Assembly (NCBI GenBank): GCA_025024175.1
Contig: QCXZ01000041.1
Span: 45,813,786 to 45,877,785 of the forward strand
Length of the DNA stretch: 64,000 nucleotides
Source: Rhyzopertha dominica
Lineage: Eukaryota; Arthropoda; Insecta; Coleoptera; Bostrichidae
Direction: 5' to 3'
This document shows, in pieces, positions 24,560-36,400 of this stretch. A program made the position numbers and the translations under genes. The notes under the pieces are model-generated. The model was not told where the DNA came from, did not search any database, and saw only the letters and a list, made by a program, of their open reading frames with translations. Position 1 is the first letter of the stretch; every line of letters starts with the position of its first letter.

Positions 24560-25480
24560 ATATTTTGAATACTTTGTATTGTTGTTCAGTTATGGCACTA
24601 GTTGCTTTTAATGCATCCTTGGCCTCTAAGTGATTCCTTAAATTTTTCAGAACACAACAAACATCAGTGACATCATATCCTCCTTCACTACTGCTTGTTT
24701 ACACTCTCTCCATTTTCTGCTTTTCTGTTTTTGCTAAATATATTTCTTCTCTTTGTAGCAGTGACACAGACTTCTTGTTTTTTTTTTAGCTTCTTGCTCT
24801 CTATTCTTTTTATCTAGTTTTGCTTGCTGAAGCTTCTTAGGGAGCGCTTGTTAAAAATGCAGTCCCACTAGATTTTCTTGTAGGATTACTGAACCTTCTA
24901 TACGTCATTTTGGAAGAGAGTGACAAATGGAGGGAGTAACAGAAAATTCCCTTTTTGGATCGGTCTTCTGTAATTCAAGGCTAAAATTTATTTAAGAGCC
25001 TATACTATCAGCAAAGCTGCCTTGACAACTTAATTTTTTTTCTACCACTGTACTTGGGTTTTCAGTTAAGAAATTAGCCTCGCTAAAAACGTCGATATTA
25101 AACGGGAAGATTTTGCTAACCTGTTTATAAAAAATCTTCACAGAGAATCTTGCTCCGGGGCTATGGTATCCACCTTTTCAGTGCTTGATCCAGTTAAGCG
25201 TTTAAAGGGAAAATGATGCCAACGTCCAGTGAATTGTAACTTGTGAGTTGTTTGAGAAGGGAAGGCCACTATGGAGACGAAACTTTCGCTACCACAGGAT
25301 TGTCGTTTGAAGGCTTGACAAAGATCATAGTGATCGAACCATCGCTTAAATAGCCTGTTCCATTGTAAACGAAAATGGTTCCTGGTGGAGCCTTGTCCTT
25401 AATTCCACTTTCATGCGTTTTCTCTCAAAAATTATCCTCGGTGGGATGAAAATTCCCGAATTTCCGGATTGCGGATACGT
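24560..25480 (-). pseudogene. pogo/Tigger-like (DDE_1) transposase relic B
   Basis: Minus-strand pieces in shifting frames read PPGTIFVYNGTGYLSDG and IFVKPSNDNPVV. Further on come HSPGARFSV, then FPFNIDVFSEANFLTENPS, and finally a Lys-rich tail after SSGTAFLTSAP. This is the order of blocks in DDE_1 transposases from the region before the second catalytic Asp to the C-terminus. There are several frameshifts and stops. It differs clearly from relic A, so it comes from another family. No terminal repeats were found. Confidence 0.6.
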
Positions 25481-25523
25481 TTACGCTCAAAATTCTGGCA
25501 GATGAATAATTATTCTTCTGTAT

Positions 25524-25850
25524 TGTTACGACGAACGAGTTCGATAACTGCGGGTTTCTGGCTTATCTCCTTTTAGTTAAAACACTAGTAACAAATACGC
25601 CAAGTCTAAACACAAGTAGTTCAGAACAGTACTGTTTTAAGACTACTACTAAACTAAATCACTATACTGTACACACTAGCACTAAAAACCCCTGTATCAC
25701 TAAGCCTTTCGCTCGCTTGATAACCGTTATTCGAATTCAGAACTACCCGCGCTCTCTCCGTCGGACTATTTATACCCCCATCGAAAATTCCAGAAGCGAC
25801 ACCTTCCAGACGCCTATTAGACTAATTTCAGGATATCATTGGAAAAGTTG
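25524..25850 (-). repeat. Probable solo LTR of a Ty3/gypsy-like element
   Basis: On the minus strand this segment contains a TATA box GTATAAATAG (about 25768) after a TTCTGGAATTTTCGA-like stretch, and ends TCGTCGTAACA at 25524. That is the layout of many insect gypsy LTRs. No internal retroelement sequence adjoins it. The left boundary on the minus strand (about 25850) and any target duplication are unclear. The 111-codon plus-strand frame at 25717 is a chance reading of the LTR. Confidence 0.4.
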
Positions 25851-27774
25851 TGGGGTATGTTGTTTCTCTGAGCTAATTAAAATACAAAAGACTTCGATTC
25901 ATTGTTTTAATGCTGTACATTCTCATCTCCCAATCAAGAATGCGCTTAATTATTTCGTTTTCCTGTTCTGTTTTTATTTTAGAAGCTGGCTTTCAAAAAC
26001 ATCACGGGTAGGTTATTGCGGCCGTTTTATGAGCATTCCTTTGTCAACCTAATCAAGGGCGTCTTTCATACTATCTGCATCTAATCTTTGTCTTTTTGTC
26101 TTGCGGGCATATTGCTGAAGCATATTAACAAAGAAAAACCAAACTGAAATAAAAATCAAACTAACATATTGCACACGAGCAAGGTAGGGTTGGATAAAAT
26201 TTTTGGGTGATCAATTTATGCATCATGTAGCATAAGTTCATTAACTGCGCTAGATAACCTATTTTACTACGGATAGCTCCACTAAGGATATTGGACAATT
26301 GAATCTGTAGCATCTCTATTTATACCAGCGAATTTAAGTTCTTAGGCATTGGCGATAGGTGGCGCCCCATGAAAGGTGGATGTAGCGAAACGATAATAGG
26401 ACACAATTTCCTGTTTACTGGATAAACGTTAGGTTTTATTTTCATTTCAAGTAATAAAAGTGCAAATACCAACGACTCAAAATTTAATGTCATAAATATA
26501 AAGGGTAAAGATTTTTATGTTCCAGTTAGCATGTTTCGGCAGATACCTTAGACGGAATTTACAGCCATCATGACAAAAATATAAATGACAACTAATTATA
26601 GCTGTTGTTCGTTAAGTGTTTATTAGTTGGCCGCTAATATGTTGTAAAGGTCTTTGTTTCTCAATCCTGTACAAGTGGTTACCAAAATTTTACGTAAATA
26701 ACGTAATCCACTTGTGCAGTCAAGGATGGAGATTTATATAGATATGCACTGAATATTATCCTTTAGTAAACATTGATTCGAATTGATTACTTCATAACAT
26801 CTCACGATTGCTATAGAAGTAATTTCTGGCCAACTATATACATAAACGGCATTTCTTATATCATTATGAACTGAATATTGTAGCTACTTTATAAAGCTTA
26901 TTGAAATGTATAATAAACAGGTAAATGTTTAACAAAATCGTATTGTTTGTCATTAATAAAAGGATAAAAAGTTTGCTGTTACGTTTCACTATATTTATAT
27001 TTCGCAGTAAATTGCGTGACTTGGTGATGTGAAGACATTGATAAGTACATACTTTTTAGTATATCTACTCGACCTCAATAGACTAGTACAGCATTTGCTC
27101 ATCATATTTTACGGAAACAACCTGAAAATGCTACAACTTCAACAAAACGGTAGCAAATCGTCTTTTAATATGTAAATCCAATTGTCTCACATAATTGAAA
27201 ATTCTGTCGCAAAGGGCTTTCGCGGTTTACCCCTCGATTACGAATGTAAAATTGATAGAACCGTGGGTGCTGGCACCCCTACTACTCTGTTCAAGCAGTT
27301 GATGGAACAGCTGGGTGCCAGGTGCATCCGCAAAAAAGTGAAATTTTAAATTACCGTAAAGGGTAGTGTCCGTTTTGTTTACTATTACACTATAACCCGT
27401 TTGTTGGCTGTGGGGGGTTTCCTTGCTTCTTTTTGAGATAATAAAACTTCTCTTTCTTTAAAGAAAACCCTCAATGGAAATAAATTTTGAAAAAGGCCGA
27501 AATAATAGCCGAAATGTAAAGAAGTACATAAAGAGAAGCTTTATTAGTTCAAAGAGGAACAAAGAAACCAGCCTCAGCCTCGCGATTTTTTTACAATGCA
27601 GTTGCGATCTTCGAGAGATTAATTGTTTTGGACAGACTATAATTTTAGAGAATACAACCTTCATAACTATTTTGCAAGGCTTAGCTGATATTTATAAATA
27701 GCACGTACTTCTACTATTTATTGTGTTACGTCATTCATTATTTTTTTGGCTGATTGACCTAGAATTTAAATAGG
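25851..27774. other. Intergenic DNA with one unexplained open frame
   Basis: Mostly AT-rich. On the minus strand 27227-27450 is open for about 74 codons without a start, with near-balanced base composition (includes ADAPGTQLFHQLLEQSSRG) and a GGTAAAC donor-like site at its end. It has no recognised family. Confidence 0.4.
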
Positions 27775-27846
27775 GCTTTGATGTGTAGTGGTTAACACAT
27801 TTGACTAGTTATCAAAAGGCCCCGGGTTCGAATCCTGGTCACAGCT
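27775..27846 (+). tRNA. tRNA-like Pol III unit, probable tRNA-Thr(AGT) relative or pseudogene
   Basis: The anticodon stem TTTGA/TCAAA is perfect with loop CTAGTTA, giving anticodon AGT by position. The T arm CCGGG-TTCGAAT-CCTGG and box B GGTTCGAATCC are good. The D arm GTGT/ACAC pairs. The acceptor arm GCTTTGA/TCACAGC has one mismatch, the linker between acceptor and D stem is one base short, and position 37 is T rather than a purine. A T6 run follows at 27850. It could be a divergent tRNA, a tRNA pseudogene or the head of a SINE. No SINE tail was seen. Confidence 0.5.
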
Positions 27847-29380
27847 GGCTTTTTTATTACATATATGGGCCTATTACCTCAATAAATATCTCTTTTGTTA
27901 ATTTCTAAAAAGATATCCACGCAACTAACGAGCGAGGATTATTATGCCAATTTACACGCGCTTTTAAAATAGTAAAAACTTTGGCCATTTTTCAAACATA
28001 GGCATAAGCCGACTGATTTGAAAGAAAAGAAAAATACTTGTTAACTAATTTTCACTGTAGTTTAAGGAAAGTCAATGAAAGAGATATTCCATTGTCAAGC
28101 GAAAGACGTAAAATGTTTGAGGAATACGTAAACAATCTAATGCACTCTTTATTTTGACATATTCCCATACATGGACCAATATAGTCTCATTTCCTTAAAC
28201 TGACTTCATTTATGCACTTTGCTATTGGCACGTGACTTGCCATAAAGTCGTTTATGATTTGTTAATGGATGAAGATGGCCTGAAACAGGGTTGTGATGTA
28301 AATGTCACTTGCCGAAATTATATTTGACAGTTCGAGAAGCTTTTACACATTAATTAAACCGTCGAGGATAAATAAAATAAGTCACGTGGACAAAATGCTT
28401 CGAAATGGTTATTGCTTAACGTAAGCTTTCAAGTGAGCAGTACGCAGTTCCTTAAAACGGGGACGCGTGTTTGCTCATTTTGATTATTTCTAAACCACAG
28501 CAACTGGTTTTGACAATGCACGAAGTGTTTTCGAAAAAAAAATATCATTTTAATCGGTCGCTTTTATGCACTAATATTTAGGTGGAGCAACGTACGCTAA
28601 ATTTTATGTCAAAGCGACAAGCGATTAGGTGACCATTTTAATGAACACCCCCTACAAATAACAAAAGTCAAACTTAAACTTTTAATGGACATAATTTTAA
28701 ACTGGGATGTCAGTATAGGGGCAGTTTGTTCATACTGAAATACCTGCAACTTGTTGCGAACCAGCAAATTTTGGGAATAAAAATTAGCTCCCCATACTAG
28801 TGACTCGTCTGCGGGCATTATCAATTAAATTTCGTTTCACAGGTGTTTTGCGTGCGCCCTCCAAATTCGCTAAAGGCAATTGCGCGGCTTTGTGGCAATT
28901 ATTGGCCTCTCGTAAACAAAACGCTCATTCGAGTTTCTTTGATAACATTACCTTTGTACTTCTGTGTATTTCAATCTCGTTGGTTACGGCTTGCTGGTGT
29001 GTTCAGGGTGTATGAATAATTTGAAGGGGAACCTACCCTTCATGCCATTTCCGAAAGCTCGCCTACAGAACGAGTCTAATGTGGAGGAATTTATCATTTC
29101 CAGAACATGTTTTGTAAACGCTTTAGATTTGTAGATGAATACATTTTAAAATCATAGTAGCTTATGTGCTGAAACAGCTGAATATATATTTTGTTTCCGA
29201 GTAGTACATAAGTAAATACAGTTAAGTAAATGTATTTTTGAAAGCAGTGAGTGGAAGTCTTGGAAGTTCATTTGTAGTTTTTTAAGGCATTTCCGAAGAA
29301 AGAAAACCTTGACGTGTTGTGAAATAAGGAATGCAAATGAAAATAATTGTAAGATGCTCAGACTCCGGCATCCAGCATAT
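27847..29380. other. Intergenic DNA, no gene seen
   Basis: Starts with the T6 terminator of the tRNA-like unit. A GC-richer patch lies at 28790-29000 without splice-framed coding sequence. Confidence 0.45.
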
Positions 29381-29449
29381 GTATACAGGATGATTCGGGA
29401 GGAAGTGACGATATTTTGGGAAATGGTAGTATTCATAATTGTAACCAAA

Positions 29450-30410
29450 GAACTGGTATCGACTTATATTCTAAAGCGCTCTGTTTCAGGGATACAAATG
29501 AAATAACTCAGTAAGCTAGGAATATTTAGATTTGAAATTCTGGAAATCATCTTAGCTATAGAAGGGCCTGCTTTTAGATAAATTTTCATTTTCTTAAGGG
29601 TAGTTACCCTTTTCTTCTCAATAACTTTTCATCCCTTAGTGGTTTCACGGTTCTGACCTAATTTTTGAAATCTATCGTTCTTCTTACACAAAAAAGTTGC
29701 TCTTTTTGTATGTTGATAATATTAACCGTTTTCGAGATAAACGACATTTTATTCGAAAACGCTAAAAAAACAGTAACGGGATATTTGAATCACATCACCA
29801 AGACTATGACAATCCTGCCTAGTCTGCTTACACACGCTGAATATGCCAATATGGTATTTGTTTATGGTTTTTGCCAACGGAGTGCATCAGCTGCTTCTAT
29901 AGAATATGGAAAGCCTTTTTCCGGCCGTACCATATACAAATACCATGTCGGCATATTCAACGCGTGTAAACAGACTAGGCATGATTTACTGTAAACTGTA
30001 ATTTTACTTAATTGTGACAGTAATATTGTTTGCTTCATTTGTCATACCCTTGCTAATGTGAGTTTAATGTCGTTAATCTCGAAAACGGTTAATCCTATCG
30101 ACATACAAAAAAAGTAACTTTTTTGGGCAAGAATGATATATTTCAAAAATTAGGTTAGAACCCTGAAACCACTAAGGGATGAAAAGTTATTGAGAAGAAA
30201 AGATAACTATCCTTATGTTTTCTACCCTTTAGTGAATGCAAGAAAATGGAATGTGAGCCTTCTACCGTTAAGATGATTTCTGAAGTTTCAAATCTGAATA
30301 TTTCTGGATTACTTAGATATTTCAGAAAAAGTGGTTGTTGTTGTTGCTGACAACTTCTAAGGGTTGTATCTCTAAAACGGAGCGCTTGAGGGTACAAGTC
30401 CATACCAGTT
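29450..30410. mobile_element. Long palindromic foldback element
   Basis: The left arm (29450-29867) and right arm (29930-30410) are inverted copies for most of their length. The best block is 29615-29749 against 30067-30196, roughly 88 percent identical by eye. The outer ends share AGCGCT and ACTGGTAT-type motifs. The inner ends pair again (TGCCTAGTCTG...TGGTATTTGT at 29815-29867 with 29930-29981) around a loop of about 62 nt. The left edge may reach an ACAGGATGATTCGGGAGG motif at about 29386. No transposase is inside, so the element is non-autonomous. The open frame at 29665-29994 is a reading through the arm. Confidence 0.8.
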
Positions 30411-30420
30411 TTTTTTTGTT

Positions 30421-30470
30421 CGGAATTATTTATTATTTTATTTTATTTATTATTTATTTACACATACACG
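30421..30470. repeat. TTATTTA low-complexity run
   Basis: Irregular TTATT/TTTATT repetition directly right of the foldback element. Confidence 0.6.
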
Positions 30471-30700
30471 ATGTAGACGGTCTTTCTTATCGTTCTGTTA
30501 GTGTATACGTGATTTTTCTCCTTTGGTGTAAGTAGTGTTAGTAAGGTGCTACTCGAGATTATAAAGTACTCCCAAATATATAAAATATTTAAATAATTTT
30601 TTATTTCAATGGTGCAATAATTATCACTGACAACTAAGATTAAACAACAATACACGTAAAATACATTTTCAAAGGTTAGCTGTGCTTATAATAGTATCAA

Positions 30701-30706
30701 TTTATT
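30701..30706 (-). terminator. Poly(A) signal of attacin gene
   Basis: Minus-strand AATAAA, about 73 nt after the stop codon at 30779. Confidence 0.75.
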
Positions 30707-30778
30707 CTTATCAAATTAATTAACAGGAAAGATGTTACCGTAGCCATGGCACTTTTTTAAACATCTTAATAGTATCTA

Positions 30779-33338
30779 TCACCATCTGTGGTTAACGTTG
30801 AGCGATCCTCCGTAGTTTGGTTTTCCTGTGCCTCCTGGTCCCCCAAAGTGTCTGTTATAACCGGCATTAGCGTCCACTGTCGTTCTTCCTCCATTTCCCC
30901 TATACAAATTCAAGTTGCCCGTAGCTGATACGTCTGTTCCTTGACGCCGAGTATTCTGTGCTCCTATACCAAATCCTGAACCTAGAAAAACAGAAAAGAT
31001 CACGCTCTTTGGATTGGATGTAAATCATATTCAACAACATGGTAAATACGTAAATATTTATCAAAAAAATCGGTACAAATAAATTTGATTTTAGGAATGG
31101 TTTTGAAATCAACTTTGATAATAATAGCATATATTACACAATAGTTTCCTACCATTTATAGGGTAACGCGGTTATACATTACATATATTTCTTTTGTACT
31201 GTCAAACATAACCTAAATGACACATAAATAGTAGTGAAGCCATTTTCATCTGCAAAATGCATACTTTTTATATCAGAAATAGCCGCTTGTTCGAGAATTA
31301 GAAATAAAACGTTTATAGCAATACTAAATATACTCATACTCATATTAGTTAGTATATATACACATATAACACAATTATTACGTTCAGTTTCGTTCATTTA
31401 AATCAAACAAAATTTTAATATTGATGTATAAAGATCGTGTATTTTTTAATTAAAACATCTCATGTTTCACAATGCAAATATAAAATACCTGTAAATATTA
31501 TGTAAAAAAATATTGCTTTAATTTATTAATATGTGAATGGACAACAATTCGTGTTACACCGCTAATACACTCTTCACCTGCCTGCAGTAAATTTTTTGGG
31601 TAATTTCTTTTTTGAACTGACTACTACACCGACATCTTTAGCAATTCCATATTGTTGTTCTCATTTTTGCTTCGTCGGTCGATTCGGAAGGTTTTAACTA
31701 AGTACTTTTAGTGGTTTGTCAAGTAGAAGATTCGCCATTTCTTGAGATTTTTTAAGATCTTCCGAGTTTACGTTTTCTAGAACGTTGAACACTAAAATAT
31801 TCTTCATTCTTTTTTTGTTTTCCAGGAGCAAACCCTTCTTCTGGGGGCGTTCCACATTTTCAAACAATTTAGAAATTGATCATTCATCACAATATTTTAA
31901 TGCCCCTTTTACCTTGTAAGACCATGACTTTTAGTTCGGATGCATTTGATTCTGATCATTCAAAATTCATTCAAGCTATTATTATATTCTATTAATATGG
32001 CAGGCAGAAAAAAATTAAGGTCCAGGTGAATGAAAGTAAAAACTGCAGTTGGGTTTGTACTCTCTTGTAATCTTTTTTTAATTTGCGATAAATGTCAACT
32101 TTGTAATCACTTAAAGTTTTCGAGATCAGCCTTACACTTTCTAACTTATACTTTAAAGCTGTTTTCTCTTAGCTGGAAAAAGCAATTTTGGATACTTATG
32201 GGCTGTTGTAGTTTGTATCATAAGTTGCTTCGAATTGTGACATTAAACATATTGTAAGCTAATGTTATAGTGTTTGTTTTAGCAAGATTTTCTTAGCATT
32301 ATTTATGTCTCAACATGAAAAAACATCATAAGTAATTTCGCCAAACATTTTTGCGCGTTAGGAAGAAGAACTAAATGCAAATGCTGAACGTTATATAACC
32401 AATTGCTAGAAAAATTATCGTGCGTTGTTCTTCATGGTGTGAAGTGCGATCCTGCAAGCCAGGATTTGTACTGATGTAGTCAATAGCCTGAATGTAGTGC
32501 ATAATATAAAGAAAATAGTGTCTAAATTCAACAGATTGATTTGGTAGGTGATCAGTCAATTAGAAAATATGTAAAAAAAATCACCGACGATTGAAAAAAT
32601 ATGAAGAAAATATCAGTACAAAATTTAATGCAGCTTATTTCCTAGACATTTCTTTAGCTTAACTAGGTTATGTACCTGATGGTTTATGGCTGTAATCGAC
32701 GCGTCCTCCAACTGTTAAAGGTCCTGATGGATGAACCGGTTTGGAAGCGAATGCAGATCCATCAACTCTATGATTAGGACTGTCATGGATGGTACCTCCA
32801 TGACCTGCAGTTACTCTGCCGTTACTTGATATATCTACACCCCTGAAATTGAAAAGAGCCGATATTTATAATCAATACAATATTAATGAATAATAATTAT
32901 ACTAAATTTGAGTGGGTGATAAAACTGATGAAAAAACATATAAGTAGGAATTTAGATGGTAATGCCATCTGTCATCATGTCAGTGTAATGCTGACAGATG
33001 GCATTACCATCTAAATTCCTACTTACATCATACCAAGCCTTTGGTATATTAGGCGAAACCAGTTCTATGCCGTGCTGTCTGCACTAGACCTAAACTGCAC
33101 TGATGAGCTATAATGATAACGTTGCAGTGCAGACAGAACAGCAAAGACATGCATTAAAAAAAAACATGTTTGGGAAAGGGATGGATTTTGAAGAATATTC
33201 ATACCTGCGCACACGTTGCACCGGAACCAGGTAGTAGTAGTCCCCATCATCTTGAAGATCTTCTTGCCAAGCCTCGTAAGGCATAGCAAATGCACCCAAG
33301 ATGCACAGGGCAATGACGACAAAGCTTGCTTTCTGCAT
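30779..33338 (-). CDS. Attacin-family antimicrobial peptide, three exons
   Basis: Exon 1 is 33338-33205, exon 2 is 32842-32676 and exon 3 is 30981-30779, all with GT-AG introns (362 and 1,694 nt). The spliced frame is 504 nt, 167 residues. Residues 1-18 are a signal peptide (MQKASFVVIALCILGAFA). Residues 19-45 are an acidic propeptide ending in the furin-type site RVRR. Residues 46-167 are a Gly/Asn-rich mature peptide with attacin-type blocks (HRVDGSAFASKPVHPSG, VGGRVDYSHKPSG, TATGNLNLYRG) and the C-terminal GGPGGTGKPNYGGSLNVNHRW. Attacins are secreted by fat body and haemocytes and act mainly on Gram-negative bacteria by damaging the outer membrane. At 122 residues the mature form is shorter than fly or moth attacins. 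The promoter has kappaB, TATA and initiator elements. Confidence 0.9.
32941..33025. repeat. Perfect 34-bp inverted repeat in attacin intron 1
   Basis: Arms 32941-32974 and 32992-33025 are exact reverse complements with a 17-nt loop. A second, smaller inverted repeat (CTGTCTGCACT at 33075-33085, AGTGCAGACAG at 33126-33136) lies in the same intron. Confidence 0.9.
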
Positions 33339-33363
33339 GTTGTTCGATGGATGTCAGAAATGC

Positions 33364-33478
33364 ACTGAATGCTGGACGTAAGGATTCGCGATGTTTTATA
33401 CTGCCTGCAGAAAAACCCCCGTATCCCATTCACAAAGAAAGCTACAAGTGCTGATTTAATTGTGTCGCGGGGACTTCA
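33364..33478 (-). promoter_or_regulatory. Attacin promoter: initiator, TATA, kappaB-like sites
   Basis: On the minus strand: TCAGT initiator at 33368-33364, TATAAAA at 33400-33394 (34 nt upstream of the initiator A), and GGGGGTTTTT at 33420-33411, which fits GGGRNNYYYY. A plus-strand near match GGGGACTTCA lies at 33469-33478 and a GATAA at 33517. Rel/NF-kappaB plus GATA control is typical of insect immune genes. Binding here is inferred. Confidence 0.7.
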
Positions 33479-33479
33479 C

Positions 33480-36400
33480 ATGGTTCTTAGAACGTGTTTA
33501 TGCTGTTTATTCGGACGATAAACTCCGGTTTGGCTGTAGTGAGGTGCAGAGGTCGATAACTCATGCATCGCTTCGGATTATTATATTCTGTCTAAATTTT
33601 AAACTATGTTATTGCAATCAAAGTTAAATAGTAAACAAAAAAATTATAAATATAGATTTTCAGAATACAATTCCTTGAATAGCCAGATACGAGGGAGCAT
33701 TTAAATCTAACTAGTATTGACAAGTGAATAGAAATAATACGTCACAGTAATGACTGTTATTTATGAACAAATAATAAAGCAATGTAGCGCATTTATGCAG
33801 GCTATTCAATTTTCGAGTACCAAAGCCGAACTTGCATTTCTTAAATAAAATTGCCAACTTTATATGTCGTATATTGATTACACATCAAATTTTTTTTTAA
33901 ATATTATTACAATACATAATATGGTTTAGAATTATTGTTTCGTAGATACGCGTGGGTGGTCCAGTTATCGTGATCATTTAATTAACGCCTTTTTTAAAAT
34001 CTTAAGCAAAATTTATTACTTCCATATGTTGAGAGCGGATAAGGACAAAGAAACCACAGGTGATCTTTAGGCCAAAGTTTCGCAAATATTTTTAGCTTCC
34101 TCAGAGGTGGACATCTCCAGTTTTTGTCTTAACACCACCAAGCTGTAAAAGGTTTGCTTCAATTCGTCTGAACTTTTGCTCATTCGTCGCTGGTAACAAT
34201 TCGATTATATTCCTCATGAACGTAAAATAAATTTAGAATATCAGAATTCGTTGTTCATAATTTTGATTTTTTTTAGCAGATATACAGCTGTATTCAAAGA
34301 GGTGACGCTTATCTGTGGTCGGTTGACACATTTGTTGTCTTTCCATCAATAAGCCGTCCTGTTTCTTTTGTTTATCGGTTATTAAACAGTTCATAGACAT
34401 GCTTCAACAGTAAAACTGTTTGTCATAGTTTTACATATTTCGAAAGTTTTTAATTTATTTGCAGTGCTAATTATGCTTATTTTATGTTCTGTTGAGCTGT
34501 TATTGCCACTAACGTTCCTTTTCACTACGTTATTATTAATATCATAAATAAATATATCAGAAATAAGTACAGTAACTGGCAAAAATAGTTTTTGGCAAAT
34601 GTTTTACAAAACTACTGACGACAGCTACCCATAATCCGATAAGAAATTAAGGAGAAAGAATTGATTTCTGCGGTTACTTGCAGAACAACTGATATAGAAT
34701 GTAAACTGGTCCATTTTCACAAAGTGGGATATATGTAGTATTGTTACTTCTACAAGAATTGTCTTCACGAAGTCTATTAAATCGACTTGCCAATGTGTCA
34801 AACAAAGTGGATTTAATAGAATTCGTCAAGACTATTCTTGTAGAAGTAAGATTAACTGATATAATTTCCTTTTGAAAAACTTCGGATATCCATGAATATA
34901 TATTCTTGAATCTGAACGTCAATATTGTAATAGGTATTAAAACTTAACAACTATTTTTTAGTGTAATTAGTAGGTAGTGCCCTTTTTCATCTACAAAACA
35001 GTTCAGTTGTACTTTACTCCGTTTTCGAAAACTAATTATTTTTCAAGGTCGTTGAAGACGTCACATTTTTTGAATAACTACAAAGCTATCCGATTTAGAC
35101 CTTTCAAATGCTTATCAAACTCATTACATTTCAGTGAGAAACCTAAAATTGTAATAATACTCGCAATACCACGATGTTCATTTAAAATAACAAACTGAGC
35201 ACATACTTCGGGTATAACCGGAAGCGTGTGGAAGATGCCAATATTATAGCCCGATATCTAATTAGGCTGCTCTTCACATTAAAAAAATTACAAGAAAAAG
35301 TACAACAGTAATTCTTAAGACGGGAATAAGTATAGAACAAGACAACTACTTTACTTAAAATATATAAACTAAAAGAAAAAGTGAAAATGAGAATTAAATT
35401 ATATGCATAATTTTTTTAGATAAGAAACAATTTTCTAGGGTGGGCAACTGTTCATTTAATAGTGAGCAATGTCCCCACCCCTGGATATGAGCCTGCATGG
35501 TCTCTTTTATTTGTCACTTTTCAGCAACCAGTTTCTACTAATTTCGACACAATGGCTATTAGAAGCTAAATTTCAAGAATTTCGGTGTTCATTCTTCAAG
35601 ACAGTGTGCTACCTTTGTAAACCCTTACAAACTATAATAATATTACTTTCTTATTTTTTATTTCTTGTTATATGAATATAGCGAACATTATGTATTGATT
35701 AGTATTAGGTTTAACGTAACAAGTAATAATAAATAATAATCAAACTTCCTTCCTCCAACAATAATTACTACAAATTGTTAGTGCAGGAAGAAGCGATATT
35801 TGGTCGAGGCAAAACAAATAAGCATAAAAAGCAGTTCATGATAGAAAATTTGGGTATTTTCTGAAACGAAACGAGACAAAAAAACTTTTTGAAAGTGGCA
35901 TATGCACTCGTTTAATACCAAAATGACAAATGTTAAACAGGAGTTTTGTAAAGATGGATTAAAGCTATTCTGTGGTATCCCTACTATTTAAGATACATTA
36001 AAATATATGGAACAGTTGGGAAAGCTTCTAGAAAATATATATATGTAAGATCTGTTACTGTATTCTGTAAAAGAAAAACAGATTTGTAATAAAAATCGGA
36101 TATATCTCGTTTGGATTGTAGACAATGAGAATTTTTTACATTTTTATATATGCCATCACTACTAAGATAAAAATAATATATAATCATAAAATAAGGTGTA
36201 ATTCTGGAAAAAATGACAATTTATATTTAATACAGAGTAATAGCATAACATTGTCTATAAAATAAAAACGAAGGAGTCAAAGTCAATCGTTGTAAAATAT
36301 CTAAACTTTTGATTGTTTCTCCACCCTTTTCTAAAGTCGCTAATGCTCGAGGCCTATTTTTAGCCTTTTTTATTGATAAATTCCTCACTTCTTAAATCAC

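Noticed and set aside
25717..26052. 111-codon plus-strand frame
   Set aside because: Reads across a probable LTR; no domain and no codon signal.
29665..29994. 109-codon plus-strand frame
   Set aside because: Runs through the arm and loop of the foldback element; no protein signal.
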